Assembly (NCBI GenBank): GCA_026545225.1
Contig: CM048846.1
Span: 17,348,501-17,412,500 of the forward strand
DNA from: Cornus controversa
Lineage: Eukaryota; Streptophyta; Magnoliopsida; Cornales; Cornaceae
Direction of reading: 5' to 3'
Length of the DNA stretch: 64,000 nucleotides
In this document: one piece after another, positions 12,401 through 24,690 of the stretch
Layout: each line of letters opens with the position of its first letter
Numbering within the stretch: the first letter of the stretch is position 1
The notes under the pieces: model-generated
Databases searched by the model: none
The model's input: the letters and a program-made list of their open reading frames with translations, nothing else
Told to the model about the DNA's origin: nothing
Translations under genes and position numbers: made by a program

Positions 12401-13140
12401 TGGAAATTTCACAAAAATTCTTAAGGTTAAGGAGTTTTAAATGATGTTTCAAGATTTTGAGCTTCCTGGTAACTTAGAACATTATAGTTCCATTGATGCT
12501 CATAGACCATACATTTGCAACAGTACTTAAGAAATCTTTGTGGTTACCAAGAAAGTTGAGGAATTTGAAAGGAGAGTTCTTCTTAGGCTTGGGGGTACCA
12601 AGTTGATCACCATAGGAGAATGATCTGAGATACCGTAGGGAAGGAAAATACAATCTGAAAGAGTAAATTGAGATAACCAATTGTTATTGATAAGAGCCTG
12701 GTCCAAGTTCTTTGATATGTTAGCAATACCTTCACTCTTGTTGGACCAAGTGTGGAGAATTCCACTATATCTGAGGTCAATGAGTTCCAAATCATGCAAG
12801 CATAGATTAAACTGATCAATGGGGTGAGTCCATCTTTGGAAACCTCCAAAGCATTCAAAAGGATGCCTGATAACATTGAAGTTTCCCAAAAGAATCTAAT
12901 GAGACTGAGCAGAGAGAGAAGCAAAACTCTTAATGTCATTCCACAGGGATTTTCTTTGATCAGCTGAGTTAGAGGCATAGATGGCAAAGACAAAGAACTG
13001 ACTTTGATCATTGTATGAGGTGAATGAGTAGTGAATTACTTGAGCATTGTCATAAATTTTTTGAACATTGAGAAACTTGTGATTGAAGAGGAGCCAAACT
13101 TTTCCTAAGCTAGAGTGACTACCTTGTGCTGCATTTTCTG
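9419..13140 (-). mobile_element. L1-type LINE, 5'-truncated
   Basis: Non-LTR retrotransposon on the minus strand. The 3' end is a T-run (poly-A on the element strand) at 9419-9427, preceded by an L1-like 3' UTR rich in GCC/AAA words and TTGTACAATTCTCCTTTTG. The coding part reads endonuclease, reverse transcriptase, zinc-binding C-terminus from high to low coordinates. The endonuclease N-terminus and all of ORF1 are missing, as usual for 5'-truncated insertions. I could not find a convincing target-site duplication. Confidence 0.9.
9740..13140 (-). pseudogene. LINE ORF2 remnant (endonuclease, reverse transcriptase, zf-RVT)
   Basis: Endonuclease part at about 12527-13140 (GNFNVIRHPFECFGG, ISKNLDQALINNNW, LPYGISDHSPMV). 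A linker at about 11892-12452 carries INWLKEGDQNIKFF, typical of plant L1. Reverse transcriptase blocks are at 11363-11761 (FRPISCCNIIYKVISKLLA, KVDLQKAFEYVYWDFL) and about 11066-11300 (LSHLIFADDLMFFCHGD, the catalytic FADD motif). The zf-RVT-like region is at 10187-10486 (DRNDISIWHDYWLP). The C-terminal tail ends near 9740. Several frameshifts and stops separate these blocks (for example a stop just before GNFNVIRH), so the copy is dead. Confidence 0.88.
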
Positions 13141-13585
13141 GAGAAACAAAATAGTGATGTGTGTTATAGAACTACAATTTAAGAGTTATATAATCTGATC
13201 AGGTTGGTAAAATCATAAAATGATTAGGAAACAGACCAATAGTTTAGATAATGATTTTATTTTCTTGGTCTACCGGTCTATATATATATATATTATACCA
13301 CATATATGCATAATATATATACACATTCATATATTATATAGTGTACGTATGTATGTAGTTAGGGTTTTTCTAGATTGTAAAAATCTACTCACAAAAGTTT
13401 TGGTATATAAATGCACAACACTCAAGAAAAAGTAACACAAGTTTTGTGGGAACTTTCAACCCTCTTAAGTAGCCTCGTGATCGTATTTATATTGTTCTTT
13501 AGTTAATCAAATATAGATTTCTCTCCCTGAATCGGGGGAGAAATCACAGATCTCCCAAAGCTCTGGTACTATTTTTTTTGTCGCC
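13141..13585. other. Unassigned AT-rich DNA
   Basis: TATA-rich stretch at 13275-13345. The 13430-13560 part (GTGGGAACTTTCAACCCTC, then AATCGGGGGAGAAATC) looks like retroelement LTR debris but is too short to place. No gene seen. Confidence 0.35.
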
Positions 13586-13985
13586 ACTAAGGGATAGTTT
13601 GGATGGATGGAATTGGAAGCTAGGAAAAGAAATAAAGGCGCTAGTTTGGATTGATGGAATTAGAAAGAAAAGAAATAAAGGGAGGATATTACTTTTTATG
13701 TTAGGTTTGTTAATAAAGAAAGAAAAGAGAAGATAAAGAGATTTGGAGAGCATGGATAAATAGTTAAGTAAAATTTTATAATACCAAAATTAACCCTAAC
13801 ATTTTAAAAGGCAAAGGGGGTATAATAGTAAATACAAAAGGGTCTGATAGTAAATTGGTTAAAATATTTTCTTTTCTTTTCTCTCCTTTAGCTTCTCCAA
13901 ACAAGGATTTTATCCTTTCCTTTTCCTTTTTTCATAATTCATCCAACTTCCTTTTCTCTTGCATTTATCCAAACAAAGCTTGTGC
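13586..13985. mobile_element. Probable MITE with TTTGGAT-type terminal repeats
   Basis: The left end carries AGTTTGGATGGATGGAATT (repeated again about 55 bases inside). The right end carries the inverted counterpart (CATTTATCCAAACAAAGC). The interior is purine-rich on one half and pyrimidine-rich on the other, so the strand can fold back. No coding capacity. No clear target duplication, so the class is undecided. Confidence 0.5.
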
Positions 13986-14934
13986 CAACCAATGCAATGT
14001 GTCGAGTATCAGTGCTCAATCAGTTTAATTTTACCATTGGGGTTGATGTCGCCGTTGTCATCCCCAGGCCAACTCAGGTTACTGATATCAACTGTGTAGG
14101 CGAAGACCCGTAAAATATAGGTTGATAACCGTTTGAGTTTAGGGAGATGATATTAGGTTAAAATGAGTTAAAATTGTGGGTTCTAAGGGTAAAGTGAGTA
14201 CAAGGAGGGTACGTATTTAGATCACTCATTCGTATTCTGCAAGTCCTTGGTTAGGGTTATTCTTGCATGTGTATAAAAGACTTATGGTTATCCTCTAAAC
14301 CACACAAATGGAACATAAACATATATTGACTATTTGAAAAACTAACATAGTATTTCCTACCTCTAATTGACCTTTTAATAAATCAATATCAAATCTAAAA
14401 TTCTCAAAAAATTTCTCTCTCCTCTTTTAGATGGCGAGGCTGTCGTGGTCAATTCGATGGGAAGAAACAGAAAGGGACATAAGATTGAAGAATAGTTCAA
14501 ATGAAGGGATCATGAAAATTTAGTTGAAATTGGATGTTACTGTTTGCTTGGCAGCTTTTTCATGGAGGCAAGCATTGTCAGCAAGACTTGAGCGAGTGAT
14601 GGTAGGAAGAGAATTGGTTCTTCGACCTTCGTGTGGATGAGACTTAACCTAGAGTCTTCTTGCTTGTTAAGGGTTGTCTCAGTGCAGAGAGAGAGGGAGA
14701 CGCGGGGGGGGGGGGGGGGGGGGGGGTGTGGGGGTTCTATCTTACACAAGTGATGATTAAATAACAAATACGTAAGGGCAAAAAGGACTTTTTAGATTAA
14801 CAAATATTTGTAATATAATATAGGGAGGCGATATTCTACCATTTTTCACTAAAAACTTTTATTTTATTTTTTACTTTTTTAATTCTGCTAGTACTTTTTT
14901 TTTCCTAACAAAAGGGATAATTTATTCAACATAA
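13986..14934. other. Unassigned intergenic DNA
   Basis: No recognised gene. A proline-rich frame on the minus strand near 14700 is produced only by a poly-G run. Confidence 0.4.
14704..14726. repeat. Poly-G tract (23 G)
   Basis: Uninterrupted run of 23 G followed by TGTGGGGG. Similar runs at 29550-29570 and 30050-30064. Such tracts are slippage-prone and may be mis-sized. Confidence 0.9.
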
Positions 14935-15165
14935 ATAACATTACAATCATTTTTTAGAATGTCTTAGAAGAGGCATTATAAGCAGCATCAAAATTCAATT
15001 TAACCATATGCTTGGAGCCTTTAACCAATGAGAACAAGAAATAGAGGAATTGAGAGGTAAAATTTTCAGATTTGCTTGATGAACAACCGCTTGATATTCA
15101 ATAAAATATGACATAGCTTTCTCCACAATAAACTGGACCCATTTACGATCATTATTCATTTAGAA
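14935..15165 (-). pseudogene. RNase H-like fragment, probably from a plant LINE
   Basis: On the minus strand the translation contains HMVKLNFDAAYNASS, resembling the start of the plant RVT_3/RNase H domain (K-L-N-x-D-A/G-A), where the Asp is catalytic. The preceding frame (KWVQFIVEKAMSYFIEYQ) is shifted relative to it and a stop follows shortly, so this is a broken fragment. It could equally come from a captured RNase H-like host gene. Confidence 0.45.
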
Positions 15166-17239
15166 AGATAATTGTAATGTTATTTTAATTTGTTGAATAA
15201 ATCAGAAAAAAAATTACTAGACGAAGTAAAGAAGGAAAAGAAAAGTCAAAGTTTATAATGATAAGGGTAGTTATGATATTATAAATAAAAGATGATGCAT
15301 TAAAGAGCTCAGGAGCCTTTTTTTTTTTTCTCAGTTCTTTTTTCAAGAAAAAGTGAAGAAAAGTGGAGTGCAATCGTAAAGAAGGGAAGTGTGAATCCCT
15401 ATAATATATTATAATATTATACTCAATATGAACGTCCGGTCCAATTGGTCTATGCGTATCTAATTTGGAACAACCTCAAGGGAGGTCGCTATAATTTACC
15501 CATTTAAAATTGATCATGTATTCATTTTGGAAAAATGACAGCCTTTATAAATTAATGATGTTAAAAATAATAGGTTTTATCATTTCAAGGAACCTAAGGG
15601 AAGTCACATGGTAAGAGATTTGTTCAAATATCATATTTCCCTTAATGGCCTAGTGGATGAGATTCTTGCAAAAAAACACTACATTAAAATGCAATGTAAA
15701 AAGCTAATAAGGTCATTTATTTTGAAAGGGATATCTCTCCATATATATTAGGCCAATTTGCACTAAATGATACGGATGGAATTAGAAGAAGAGTCTATAT
15801 TGAGCATTGATGGATTTCATTCAAATATATGACCCACTTGTTTGTTTTCTTAAATTTAAAAAGTATCACTAAATTTTTACACAACCTTTTAATGAAAAAT
15901 CATTCATCTTAAACGAATTTATTTGATAGAAATTTTGAACTTTGTCGTTCAAGAAAACCTAATAGCAGTTGCATGCCAAGATAAATGTTAGGATAACTTC
16001 CAGGAAAAAAAAAATTTGTTAGGATCTCCTATTTTCCTTGATAAATTATTAGTTGTAGATTCTTACATTAAAATGATTCATTGAAATGAATGAATGTGAC
16101 TGATGTATAAATATAATTTACATTGGTACTAGATTGTGTTATATGGTTGGAGAATGAGAAATTGTGTTTTATGAATTTCCTAAAAAGTGTTACATGTTTT
16201 TTTCTTGTTAAATTGTCAATAAATGTATCTTGTGTATGGTTCATGGAAGTGATTGGGTTGCATGTGCTCATAAATATGTATAACCAGTAGAAAAGAGGTA
16301 AGGAGTGAAACCTGAGTTGGTGGTTAACGGTGCGTTGTGAGAATGACCGTGAATTCACTGGTGTGAAGAGTACATATTTCGAAGCCATTTAGTTTGTTGA
16401 ATATGGTTGGACTTAATGTTATTAGCGAGAATTAAACTATGCTTGAACTAGTTGTATTATTTGTTTTCCTATTTCAATAATTACTTATGCTTAAATATAT
16501 ATATATATGACCCAATAATATATACTACGTTGTTTTGCATTCTATCTTATTCTATATATGAACTTAGAGTTGTTTTTCTACTTTTTCAGGTCCATCGGAA
16601 GTCGGGTAATAAAGAGTTTCCTGAACTCAGTTGAAGATGTTGTTCCTTTGCTGATTGTTACTTTATTTTTAAAAAAAAAACTATGGTTGCATGTTTATGT
16701 CAATGTTTCCTTCACATGCTAGGAAATTTTAAGTTGAAGGGTTGTGATTTCAGACTATAAATGTGATTTTTTTTACAATGTTATATGGTTGTATTTCATA
16801 TTATCAGGTCCTTGAAAAAAAATGGTTGGATGAAAGATATAGATCGAACAAGAAGCCTAAAATTTGCTGATGCCAGGATATATGGTTTTCAGAATGTTGT
16901 GATGGAGTGTTCATGTTATTAATTTCTTTAGCTTGACAACTATGATGTCCTGATACAAACGAGAAAAAAGCTTCATTTGATGAAACTTGTGAAAAGGCTG
17001 GGTTTCTCATCTTCTTTTCTTCAACCCATTATTTTCTGTTCCTCAAGCAGTTCGATGAGCTGTAATTCCTTGTAGGCTTCTTTCCAGGCTGTGCAGAGAC
17101 AGAAAACAGTTTCCAATTAACTCGAGGAAAACAAGAGTTTTAGTAAATGAGCTTCTTTCCAGCCTCAAATTTTTTTTCCCTGTTATATAGATGGTGTAGA
17201 CCGGTTAGGAGACTCTTGTCAATTTCATCACAGGCTTCA
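15166..17239. other. Unassigned DNA with possible exon scraps
   Basis: Mostly AT-rich. At about 17040-17105 the minus strand reads AWKEAYKELQLIELLEEQ after an AG, which looks protein-like. Nothing around it forms a gene model and I do not recognise the family. The 16590-16635 and 16800-17010 stretches are less AT-rich than their surroundings, again without a recognisable product. Confidence 0.3.
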
Positions 17240-17536
17240 ATCATCATCATCATCATAACATCATGTCTCTCTCCATTCTTGTCTTTTACATGTCATTTAT
17301 GCTACATGTCTAACTTTTTAAAATTATTTTTTATAACCCACTCCCATGTTATTTTTGATATTTCTCTGTCTCTTACCTTCTATTACAGCTAGTCTTTCTT
17401 ACTTTACCAATGCGTGTCTAGATCTCCGATATACGTGTTCAAACTATCTTAGTCTACCATCTCTAATTTTCTTTTCTACGGGTGCTACCCTTAATTTTTC
17501 TCTCACCTTCTCATTTGTAACCATATATTTTCTAGT
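17240..17536 (-). mobile_element. RTE-type LINE, 3' part (left of the nested insertion)
   Basis: The minus strand encodes the degenerate C-terminal region of a plant RTE element (EKVREKLRVAPVEKKIRDGRLR, then HVYRRS). It ends at a short ATG/CAT simple repeat (about 17239-17258), which is how RTE elements end. The other half lies at 20149-21000, beyond a Mutator-like insertion. Confidence 0.75.
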
Positions 17537-17942
17537 GGGAAAAATTACATACTAGTCCTTTTGCAATTTAAAGATAACTAAGTCCAAAAAAAATATTTTT
17601 AGGACAAAGAAGTCCTAATTTTGAGATCTATTTTCAAATGAATTCAAATTTAAATAGTTTTTCACTATTTTCCTTGTTATCAAATGAATTCAAGTTTAAA
17701 TAGTTTTTCACTATTTTCCTTGTTACTAAAGTACCAAGTATGAAACTCATTTATTCTTTCCTTTTCAACTGACTATAATTAGAATGATATCAAAGAGCAA
17801 ATGATATCTATCCGAATGAATATATTATGTTTTCATATGTATCTTCTTTCCTATTTTAGCTTGTCAATATTTTACCAACTAATGCATGCTTGGTGTAATG
17901 ATAAAGAAAAAGAATGAAAAAAAAAGCGATGTATATATATGT

Positions 17943-17979
<37 letters not shown>

Positions 17980-20139
17980 AAAGCCTGATGCATAGAATTA
18001 ATGTTGGAAGATAGCAGGAGGACATATTTAATGTTGATACACACTATCGATCTTTCAAAAGATAGGTTAATTATTTAATCTTTATGGATAATATTAGTTA
18101 AGTTATAGTTTACTAATTACATATATAATCTTACTTCTAATTAACATTTGTATTTCTCTTTCAATCCGGTAAGTCTAAACACAAATTAAATTTAGGTCAA
18201 AGTGCACTCACACTCCTTGAGGTTTGCCTCAAACTATGTACAAATTTTGCTTAAATCTACACTCACACTCCTGAACAAAATTGCATTAGTAATTTGCATA
18301 GAAAATTATAATTTTACCCATCAATAAAATAACTATATTATATTTAAAAAATCTATTAAAATAAAATGACTAAATTAACCCTTCAACCGATATATTACTA
18401 TATTAGTGTCCCCTGAATTCAGTGAAGGGGTAACAAAATTCTTTGAATTCTTTTGTTTTATTTTTTAGTTATAAAAAATAATTGTAAAATAAAGAAAGGA
18501 GTCTAATGTGTTTTGGTGATTCAATTTAGCAAATAATTTATATTATTTGTCTATTATGTGTGTGACCCAATATTACTAGTCACTGAAAAAAAAAATTCAA
18601 CCTGAAGAAATTCAAACTTTGAGACTAAAATTTACTTTATTATTAATCTTGGATGATTTTTTTTTTCTTTTTTCCAGTACTTACTTTTCAATTTTATCAG
18701 TGCCATCATTACTTTTTTTTTCTTTTTGAAATAAATGTATGCATACTTTGTAATAAAACGCAAAATGCAAAATATTCTCTTTTAACTTTCTCATATTTGC
18801 AAATAAACTCCTGTACTCTTGTAACACTCTTCATATAGGTCTCCTCTGTTGTCATCTCTCTACTATTGCCGAACACCACTGCCACCACTAAAGTCATGCT
18901 ACCATTGCCAATTTTTATGTGCATTGCCATAGCAAACGGTGAAAGAGAAAAAAATAAAAGAAAAAGAGAAAAGGGTGAAGAATTAAGAGAGAGAAGTAGA
19001 TAAAATAAAGAAAAGAGAGGGGGTTAGATGTGGAGAGACAAATTCGGGGAAGAGAGAGAAAAAGAGACAGAGTGAGGAGAGAGAGAGGAAGAATTAGAAA
19101 AAATGAGCTTTGAGGGTGAGAGAGGGGGAGAAAAGTAATAAGGTAATAAGAATAGTTTTGTCAAGTGAAAAAGAAAAGTTGGGAGCAATATGGTATTTTA
19201 ACGTGAAAAGTAAGGTTAAAAATGTCTTTTAAGTTAGTGAAGGGTAAAACAAATATTTCAAATAATTTTTTAACCGATGGATTTCAATTGGGGGTTGTGT
19301 GCGGTCAAACTCCAAACCTCAGGAGTGTGAGTATAAGTTTAAGCAAACTTTGTATATGAGTGTATTTAGGGTAAACCTCAGGGGGTGTGAGTGCATTTTG
19401 CCCTTAAATTTACTAGGTTGGTGGTGGTTTGTTTTGTAATACATTTAAGAAACATAAATTAATTATGAGGTTATCCTTATTTTTGTTCTTGTTGGATCAA
19501 TCAAGTTATTAAATTGTTGGTACTTTGGGAAATTTCTTTTGTAAACATTAATTAAATTTTATCACAAATTTCTATATGGTATTTCTCATGGTTAACTCGA
19601 ATTGTCATTAGATTAAAATATGAGAAATTGCTATTTCCACCTACTAGTATTAGCAAAATACACTATAATGCTAATTTTCCCCTTTTTAGCTCCTATTTCT
19701 TTGGTTTTGGGAAAGTTCCCATTTTATTTCTATTCTTTCATAATATTTGAGAGATATTGAGCCACAGGTTGTTCATATGTTTTTTCTTCTCTTTTTTTTT
19801 TTCTTTTCTTTTTCTTTCTCCTTACATATCAAGCGTCCATTCGTTGGTAAAGTAACAACAAGCTAAAACAAGAAAGAGCGATACATATGAAAACATATTT
19901 TATTAAATCCTATAGATGTCATATACTCTTTGATATTGCTCTAATTATAGTCTTATCAAAAGAAAAGAATGAATGAATTTCATACTTGAGTACGTAATAA
20001 GGGAAATAGTGAAAAACAGTTTCAATTTGAACTTATTTGGAAATAGATCTCAAAAGTAGGACTTCTTTGTCCTAAAGAAATTTTTTTAGGACTTAGTTGT
20101 CTTTAAGGTGTAAAATTAGGACTAAGGTGTAATTTTTCT
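17537..20139. mobile_element. Mutator-like element with long TIRs, non-autonomous, inserted in the RTE LINE
   Basis: The left arm (from 17537) and the reverse complement of the right arm (ending about 20139) align over roughly 300 bases: AAAAATTACA, CAACTAAGTCC / TAACTAAGTCC, AGGACAAAGAAGTCCTA, TTTTGAGATCTATTT, then ATGTTTTCATATGTATC and TAGCTTGT. Flanks are TTTTCTAGT (17528-17536) and TTCTCTAGT (20140-20148), a 9-bp target duplication with one mismatch, as expected for Mutator-like elements. No transposase is present. Without the second element nested inside, it would be about 1.4 kb. Confidence 0.85.
18195..19403. mobile_element. Second TIR element nested in the Mutator-like element
   Basis: The left end GGTCAAAGTGCACTCACACT and the reverse complement of the right end GGGCAAAATGCACTCACACC are imperfect inverted repeats extending about 90 bases (TGAGGTTT, ACACTCACACTCCTGA). 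A perfect 9-bp duplication TTAAATTTA flanks it (18186-18194 and 19404-19412). The size (1209 bp), duplication length and lack of coding DNA suggest a non-autonomous Mutator-like element. The interior includes a GA-rich block at 18940-19140. Confidence 0.87.
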
Positions 20140-20148
20140 TTCTCTAGT

Positions 20149-21000
20149 CACTTTGATCATCCATCTTAACATTCTCATTTTCGCTACATGGACGCGTTGT
20201 TCTTGTTCCTTTTTTAGGACCTAACACTCCGCCCCATACAACATAATTGTTCTAATCACAGTCTTATAAAATTTTCCTTTTAACTGATGTGTTATTCGTT
20301 TATCACATAGTATTCCATTAGCTTGCCTCCATTTTGTCCAACCCGTACTAGTTATATCGCTATATCTCTCTCCATCATTTTGTATTATCGATCCTATGTA
20401 CCTAAATTAGTTAGTTTGAGCAATCTTTTGATTTTGAAGCATTATCATTATATTTTCAATGTTTGAATCGTTGTTAAAATTACATTCCATATACTCGATT
20501 TTAGATCGACTAACTCTCAATCCTTTCGATTCTAAAGTATTCTATCACATCTCTAGTTTGTTTACTAAGTTATCTTTAGAAGACTCCAATAGCACGATAT
20601 CATCGGTAAACATCATACGCTGTGGAATATCGTTTTGGAAATCTTTAGTTATTTCTTCAAAGATTATTGCAAATAGATACAGGCTTAGTACCAATCCTTG
20701 GTGTAATCTTACATTTATAGAGGACTCACCAGTGTCACCTTCTATGGTATAAACCTTAGTTTTTGTATTCATGTACATATCTTGAATGTTTTTTTTATAA
20801 TTTATAGGAGTATTTGTTTTCTTTGTAGGGCCCACCAAATTATATCTCATAGGACTCTATCATACGCCTTTTCTAGGTCTATGAAAACCATATGTAAGTT
20901 TTGTTGTTTACTCCTACATATTTTAACTAATTGCCTAACTAAGAATATAACTTCATTGTTGATCTCCCCAGCATAAATCCGAATTGGTTATCATATACCA
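20149..21000 (-). mobile_element. RTE-type LINE, reverse transcriptase part (right of the nested insertion)
   Basis: The minus strand at 20545-20850 encodes an RTE-clade reverse transcriptase segment: TKVYTIEGDTGESSINVRLHQG, then LYLFAIIFEEITKDFQNDIP and MMFTDDIVLLESS (catalytic F/M-x-DD). Degenerate flanking sequence continues on both sides. Broken, and truncated at its 5' side where LTR-derived sequence begins near 21005. Confidence 0.82.
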
Positions 21001-21004
21001 TAGA

Positions 21005-22831
21005 TTATGAAAAATTCTGAAAAATTTAAATTAATCTTTTAGGGGCATAATATACCTGTGTTTTAAATTTCAAGACGAAATAAGTTCCTTTGTTGTAGAA
21101 TTAGTACAAAAAGTATGTTTCAAAATTGGATTTTTATTTTCTTTTGTTTTGGAATATTTTTAAATTACCAAAAAATTTCAGAAAATTTCTCAAAATTTTA
21201 ATAAGCCTTTTAGAGACAAAATATGCACAGAAACCTAAGTCAAAGCTAGGTTTAGACACACTTGATGTTTAAATGGAGGTGTAGGCTTTATTGTGAGGTT
21301 CTTTTTATTTAATTTTAGTTTTCCTTTAATTATTTCTTTGCTTTCTTAAATGTTCATGATTAATTATATGATGTGTAGATCAGTTATGGGATTATGTTAA
21401 ACTCCGATTACTTTTATGGTATGTTGAGTTATATTTAACTGTTTATCAATAAATGTGACGTTAGGATTTTTCTAATTTTAATTAGCATGTTTTTAAGTGT
21501 GGTTGATTATTATTTAAAAGTAATATCCAGGCATGTCAAGATTGCCTAATACCTAATAATGTATCTATATATTATATTTGGCATATCAGGAATGCCAGAC
21601 ATGTTAGGATTGTCTAATACCTAAAAGGTATCTATACATATATTATATTTGGCATGTCAGGATTACCTAATCCCTAATAAAATATCTATTCATTATATTT
21701 TCGGCATATCAAGATTGCCTAATACCTAACAAGGTATCTATACATTATATTTTTTTGCATGTCAGGATTGCCTAATACCTAATAAGGTATCTATTCATTA
21801 TATTTTTGGCATGTCAGAGTTGCCAAGGCATGTCAGGATTGTCTAATACCTAATAATAAGGTATCTATACATTATATTTTTTAGCATGTCATGATTGCCT
21901 AATACCTAATAAAGTATCTGTACATTATATTCAGGATGTTAGGATTGCCTCTTATGTAAACTTAAAACTAGTATGCACTTACATTATGATAATAGAAGGT
22001 TAGTGTAGTGTGTGGGGCTGCTCTATTCTCGGGTTATAGGATTAATTGTGAATATGCATATAAGCTGGATGGTTATATTTAAGTATATATAAACATACGT
22101 TTGGTGTTTTGTGGAAGGATTATCGGTGGAGGAATATTAGGTTGCCTATTATCTAGTAAAACATTTATAAAATATGGAGGAGGGCATGGTAGGATTGCTT
22201 ATAATCTAATTAGATAAAACTTAGTGTGTCAGACATGTTAGGATTACCTATGGTTTGAACTTAAAAATTTGTTCTACCTTTAGTATGATAATAGATGGGT
22301 TGTTTCAGAACATAGTTCTAATTATATATTTCTGAGGCAGGAGATTAAATGACTAAATGGTATAATTATATCTATATATTTTTACTATCCACATATAGAG
22401 GGTATGTTTACCGGTTCTCTACTTGGGTGGTAGTAGAGGGAACTTGCTTGTGGGTTTAAATCACTTTATTGATATTTTAGGTTATAGTAGTTTTTATCTC
22501 GAGGTTAGAGCATGAAGCTCATAGAGCATGGTAGTCATCTATTCCTTACCAAACTTCAATGTAGGGACTTAGATCTTTTCATAAGGTATTTACTTTTATA
22601 ATTTTTGGTTAAGGGGTGCTTGAGTTACGGTACTTCCAAGTTGTATAGTTTAAACTCGCAGTTTGAATATTTAATAGTATTACTTATTTCAATTAGGCTT
22701 TCTTGTCAGCATTAAATTTTTTTTTCTTTTGTCATTATATTCTATATTTGTTTACTATTAGTTGTAGATATCTCTTATGTTTTATGTGTAAGATTGGCCA
22801 TCTCATGTGTGAGATTGTACGGGGTGTTTCA
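21005..22831 (+). mobile_element. Gypsy-type LTR fragment (copy B of a minisatellite-bearing LTR)
   Basis: Collinear with 39050-41152: ATCTTTTAGGGGC, then a CAAGTC(A)AAAT region, a minisatellite, then GAGGTTAGAGCATGAAG, and an end GGGGTGTTTCA at 22831. The 5' part present in the other copy is missing. No internal coding region is attached, so this is a truncated or solo LTR. It is an old fossil judging by the many differences from the other copy. Confidence 0.7.
21525..21960. repeat. LTR-internal minisatellite, about 8 units
   Basis: Degenerate units of about 50-60 bases built from GGCATGTCAGGATTGCC, TAATACCTAATAAGGTATCT and ATACATTATATTT. Confidence 0.88.
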
Positions 22832-23617
22832 CATATATAGTTATATATATAACATTTACTTGTTCAATTCTTATTGGTGGTGCACATCTAAATTACCAAA
22901 GACCTTTTCAATTAAGCGTGTAAAGACTTAAAAAGAATATAATTACAAAATTACTCTCTTTAAAAAGTTAAAAAATAAAAATTGCCTTCTCCCCATCCCT
23001 GCCTCGTTTAGTAAACGGTTTGGGGAGGAGAAGAGGGGAGCTTTGCCAAATGGGAACGGGGATGGAGTTGGAGTCCCCTGGTCCAAACCCGCCTCGTTGC
23101 CATCCCTATATGCAAACTACAAGATGGTAAGAAACATTCTAACTAATTTATGGTTGAGATAGAAAAAAAAAAAGAAAAAGAAGGTATATCTATTAGTTTA
23201 TTTGCTCATGACTTTACGAGAATGTCCTTGTAGTGAGTGAAAAATATTACTTCATACAAAAAGTTGAGTATAGTAGCCGATATGACATGTAATAGAAAAG
23301 AATGAAAACAAAGAATTAATGTGGTCGATCCCATGAATGTGGGATTAAGATATGGATGCTGATAATTGTTGAAAGTTTATTCCATCTGAAAAAAATTCAA
23401 TCTCCGACCACAGATATGGGACACAAACACGATACGACATAGATATATTGACACGTCAATTTTTTATTTATAAAAAAGTAGGATATAGACAAGACATAAA
23501 TACGACTAATATAAATATAAATTTTTATTTATACATCTATTAAGTAAGACAATTATAGAATTTTAATTAATATATAATTTATATACTATAGTTATATAAG
23601 TTAGAAGATAAAACTAT

Positions 23618-23652
<35 letters not shown>

Positions 23653-23803
23653 TTATACTATTCTTTATCAATGTCATTATAGTGATGCTTTTGTTTGGTA
23701 GTGGTTTAACATGTCAATTTTTTTAAAGAAAAATATGTTGGATAACAGCAGTCAATAATGTTGTTTTCAAAAGTGTCATATGTTTGTTTATATCATAGTA
23801 AGG
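22832..23803. other. AT-rich DNA, no gene
   Basis: Apart from the hAT-like piece at 22975-23110, I see only AT-rich sequence, a (TA)n run at 23623-23650 and a short TATGGGACACAAACACGATACG-like region near 23417 reminiscent of that at 9045-9140. Confidence 0.35.
22975..23110 (-). mobile_element. hAT-type element end or MITE fragment
   Basis: On the minus strand it begins AGGGATGGCAACGAGGCGGG and continues with CCCCGTTCCCATTTGG and a CCCATCCC-rich stretch. This is a very common terminal sequence of plant hAT elements. The other end was not found. Confidence 0.5.
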
Positions 23804-24170
23804 GCGGTTTGGTTGGAAAGAAATGAAAGGAAAAGAAATGGAGGAATGTATTCTTTTGTGTTTGGTATATTTTTTTAATGGAAAGAAAAAGAAATAGAAG
23901 GATATGGAGGGATAAGTTAAGAATGAATAGTAACTTTTGTTTTCCTTCCAAAAATGAGAGAAAATGAAAGAAAATAGTACAATTTTTTATTGAAGTTTTG
24001 TTAATACTAACTTTGCTCTTATTTTGATAAAAATTAAAATTTGTTCTTTCTAATATAAAAGGGTATAATGGTAAAAAAATTAAATAATTTTTTTTCTTTC
24101 TTTTTTTCAAATATGTTAACTATTATTTCTTTTATTTTCCTTTACTTATCAACCAAATATAATGAAATTT
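23804..24170. mobile_element. Probable MITE with TTTGGTTG-type terminal repeats
   Basis: The left end GGTTTGGTTGGAAAGAAATG and the right end TTTACTTATCAACCAAAT are imperfect inverted repeats. The left half is purine-rich and the right half pyrimidine-rich. No protein. The target duplication is not clear. Confidence 0.55.
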
Positions 24171-24690
24171 AACATTATCATTTTTTTTCTTTTTTTTCAT
24201 TACTAATGTTATCATTTTATTTATTTATTTATTTTTCTTTACTAATGTTATCATTTTATTTCTTTTCTTTTTCATTACACAAATATAACATAAAAGCGTG
24301 AGATCCTATAAATTATTACGTAATTCGGAATCATGTGGACACATTAGGGAAATGTTATCTTTATGAAATTATATTATGAATTGATATTATGAATGATGTG
24401 ACAAGTGATAATGAATTTCGTATATAAAGGAATCTGATAATACTAACTCACCATTTAATTATCACATCATTTATAATAAAAATTTCTTAACATATAGAAT
24501 TTCTCAACGCATTATTTCATAGAATAGAATGCATTGACCATAAACTGTCGGATACGCTTTCACAAAAGCGTGTCCGAGACGGCAAGTTGGAAGAAGCGTC
24601 CTTGCTTCTTAGACACCGACACAGGAAAGTACATAAAGTGTGCCGGACTTGGCGACTTTTTCGAGGAAGCCAAATTGCTTCTGAGCTGGC
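24171..24690. other. Upstream region of the second UPF0496 gene
   Basis: AT-rich to about 24520, including a TTACTAATGTTATCATTTTA repeat at 24200-24260. Base composition then changes abruptly to about 50% GC from 24535, where the duplicated gene block begins. No clear TATA box was chosen. Confidence 0.4.

Noticed and set aside
14537-14767. Minus-strand frame with a polyproline run
   Set aside because: The polyproline is the complement of the 23-G tract and nothing else in the frame resembles a protein.
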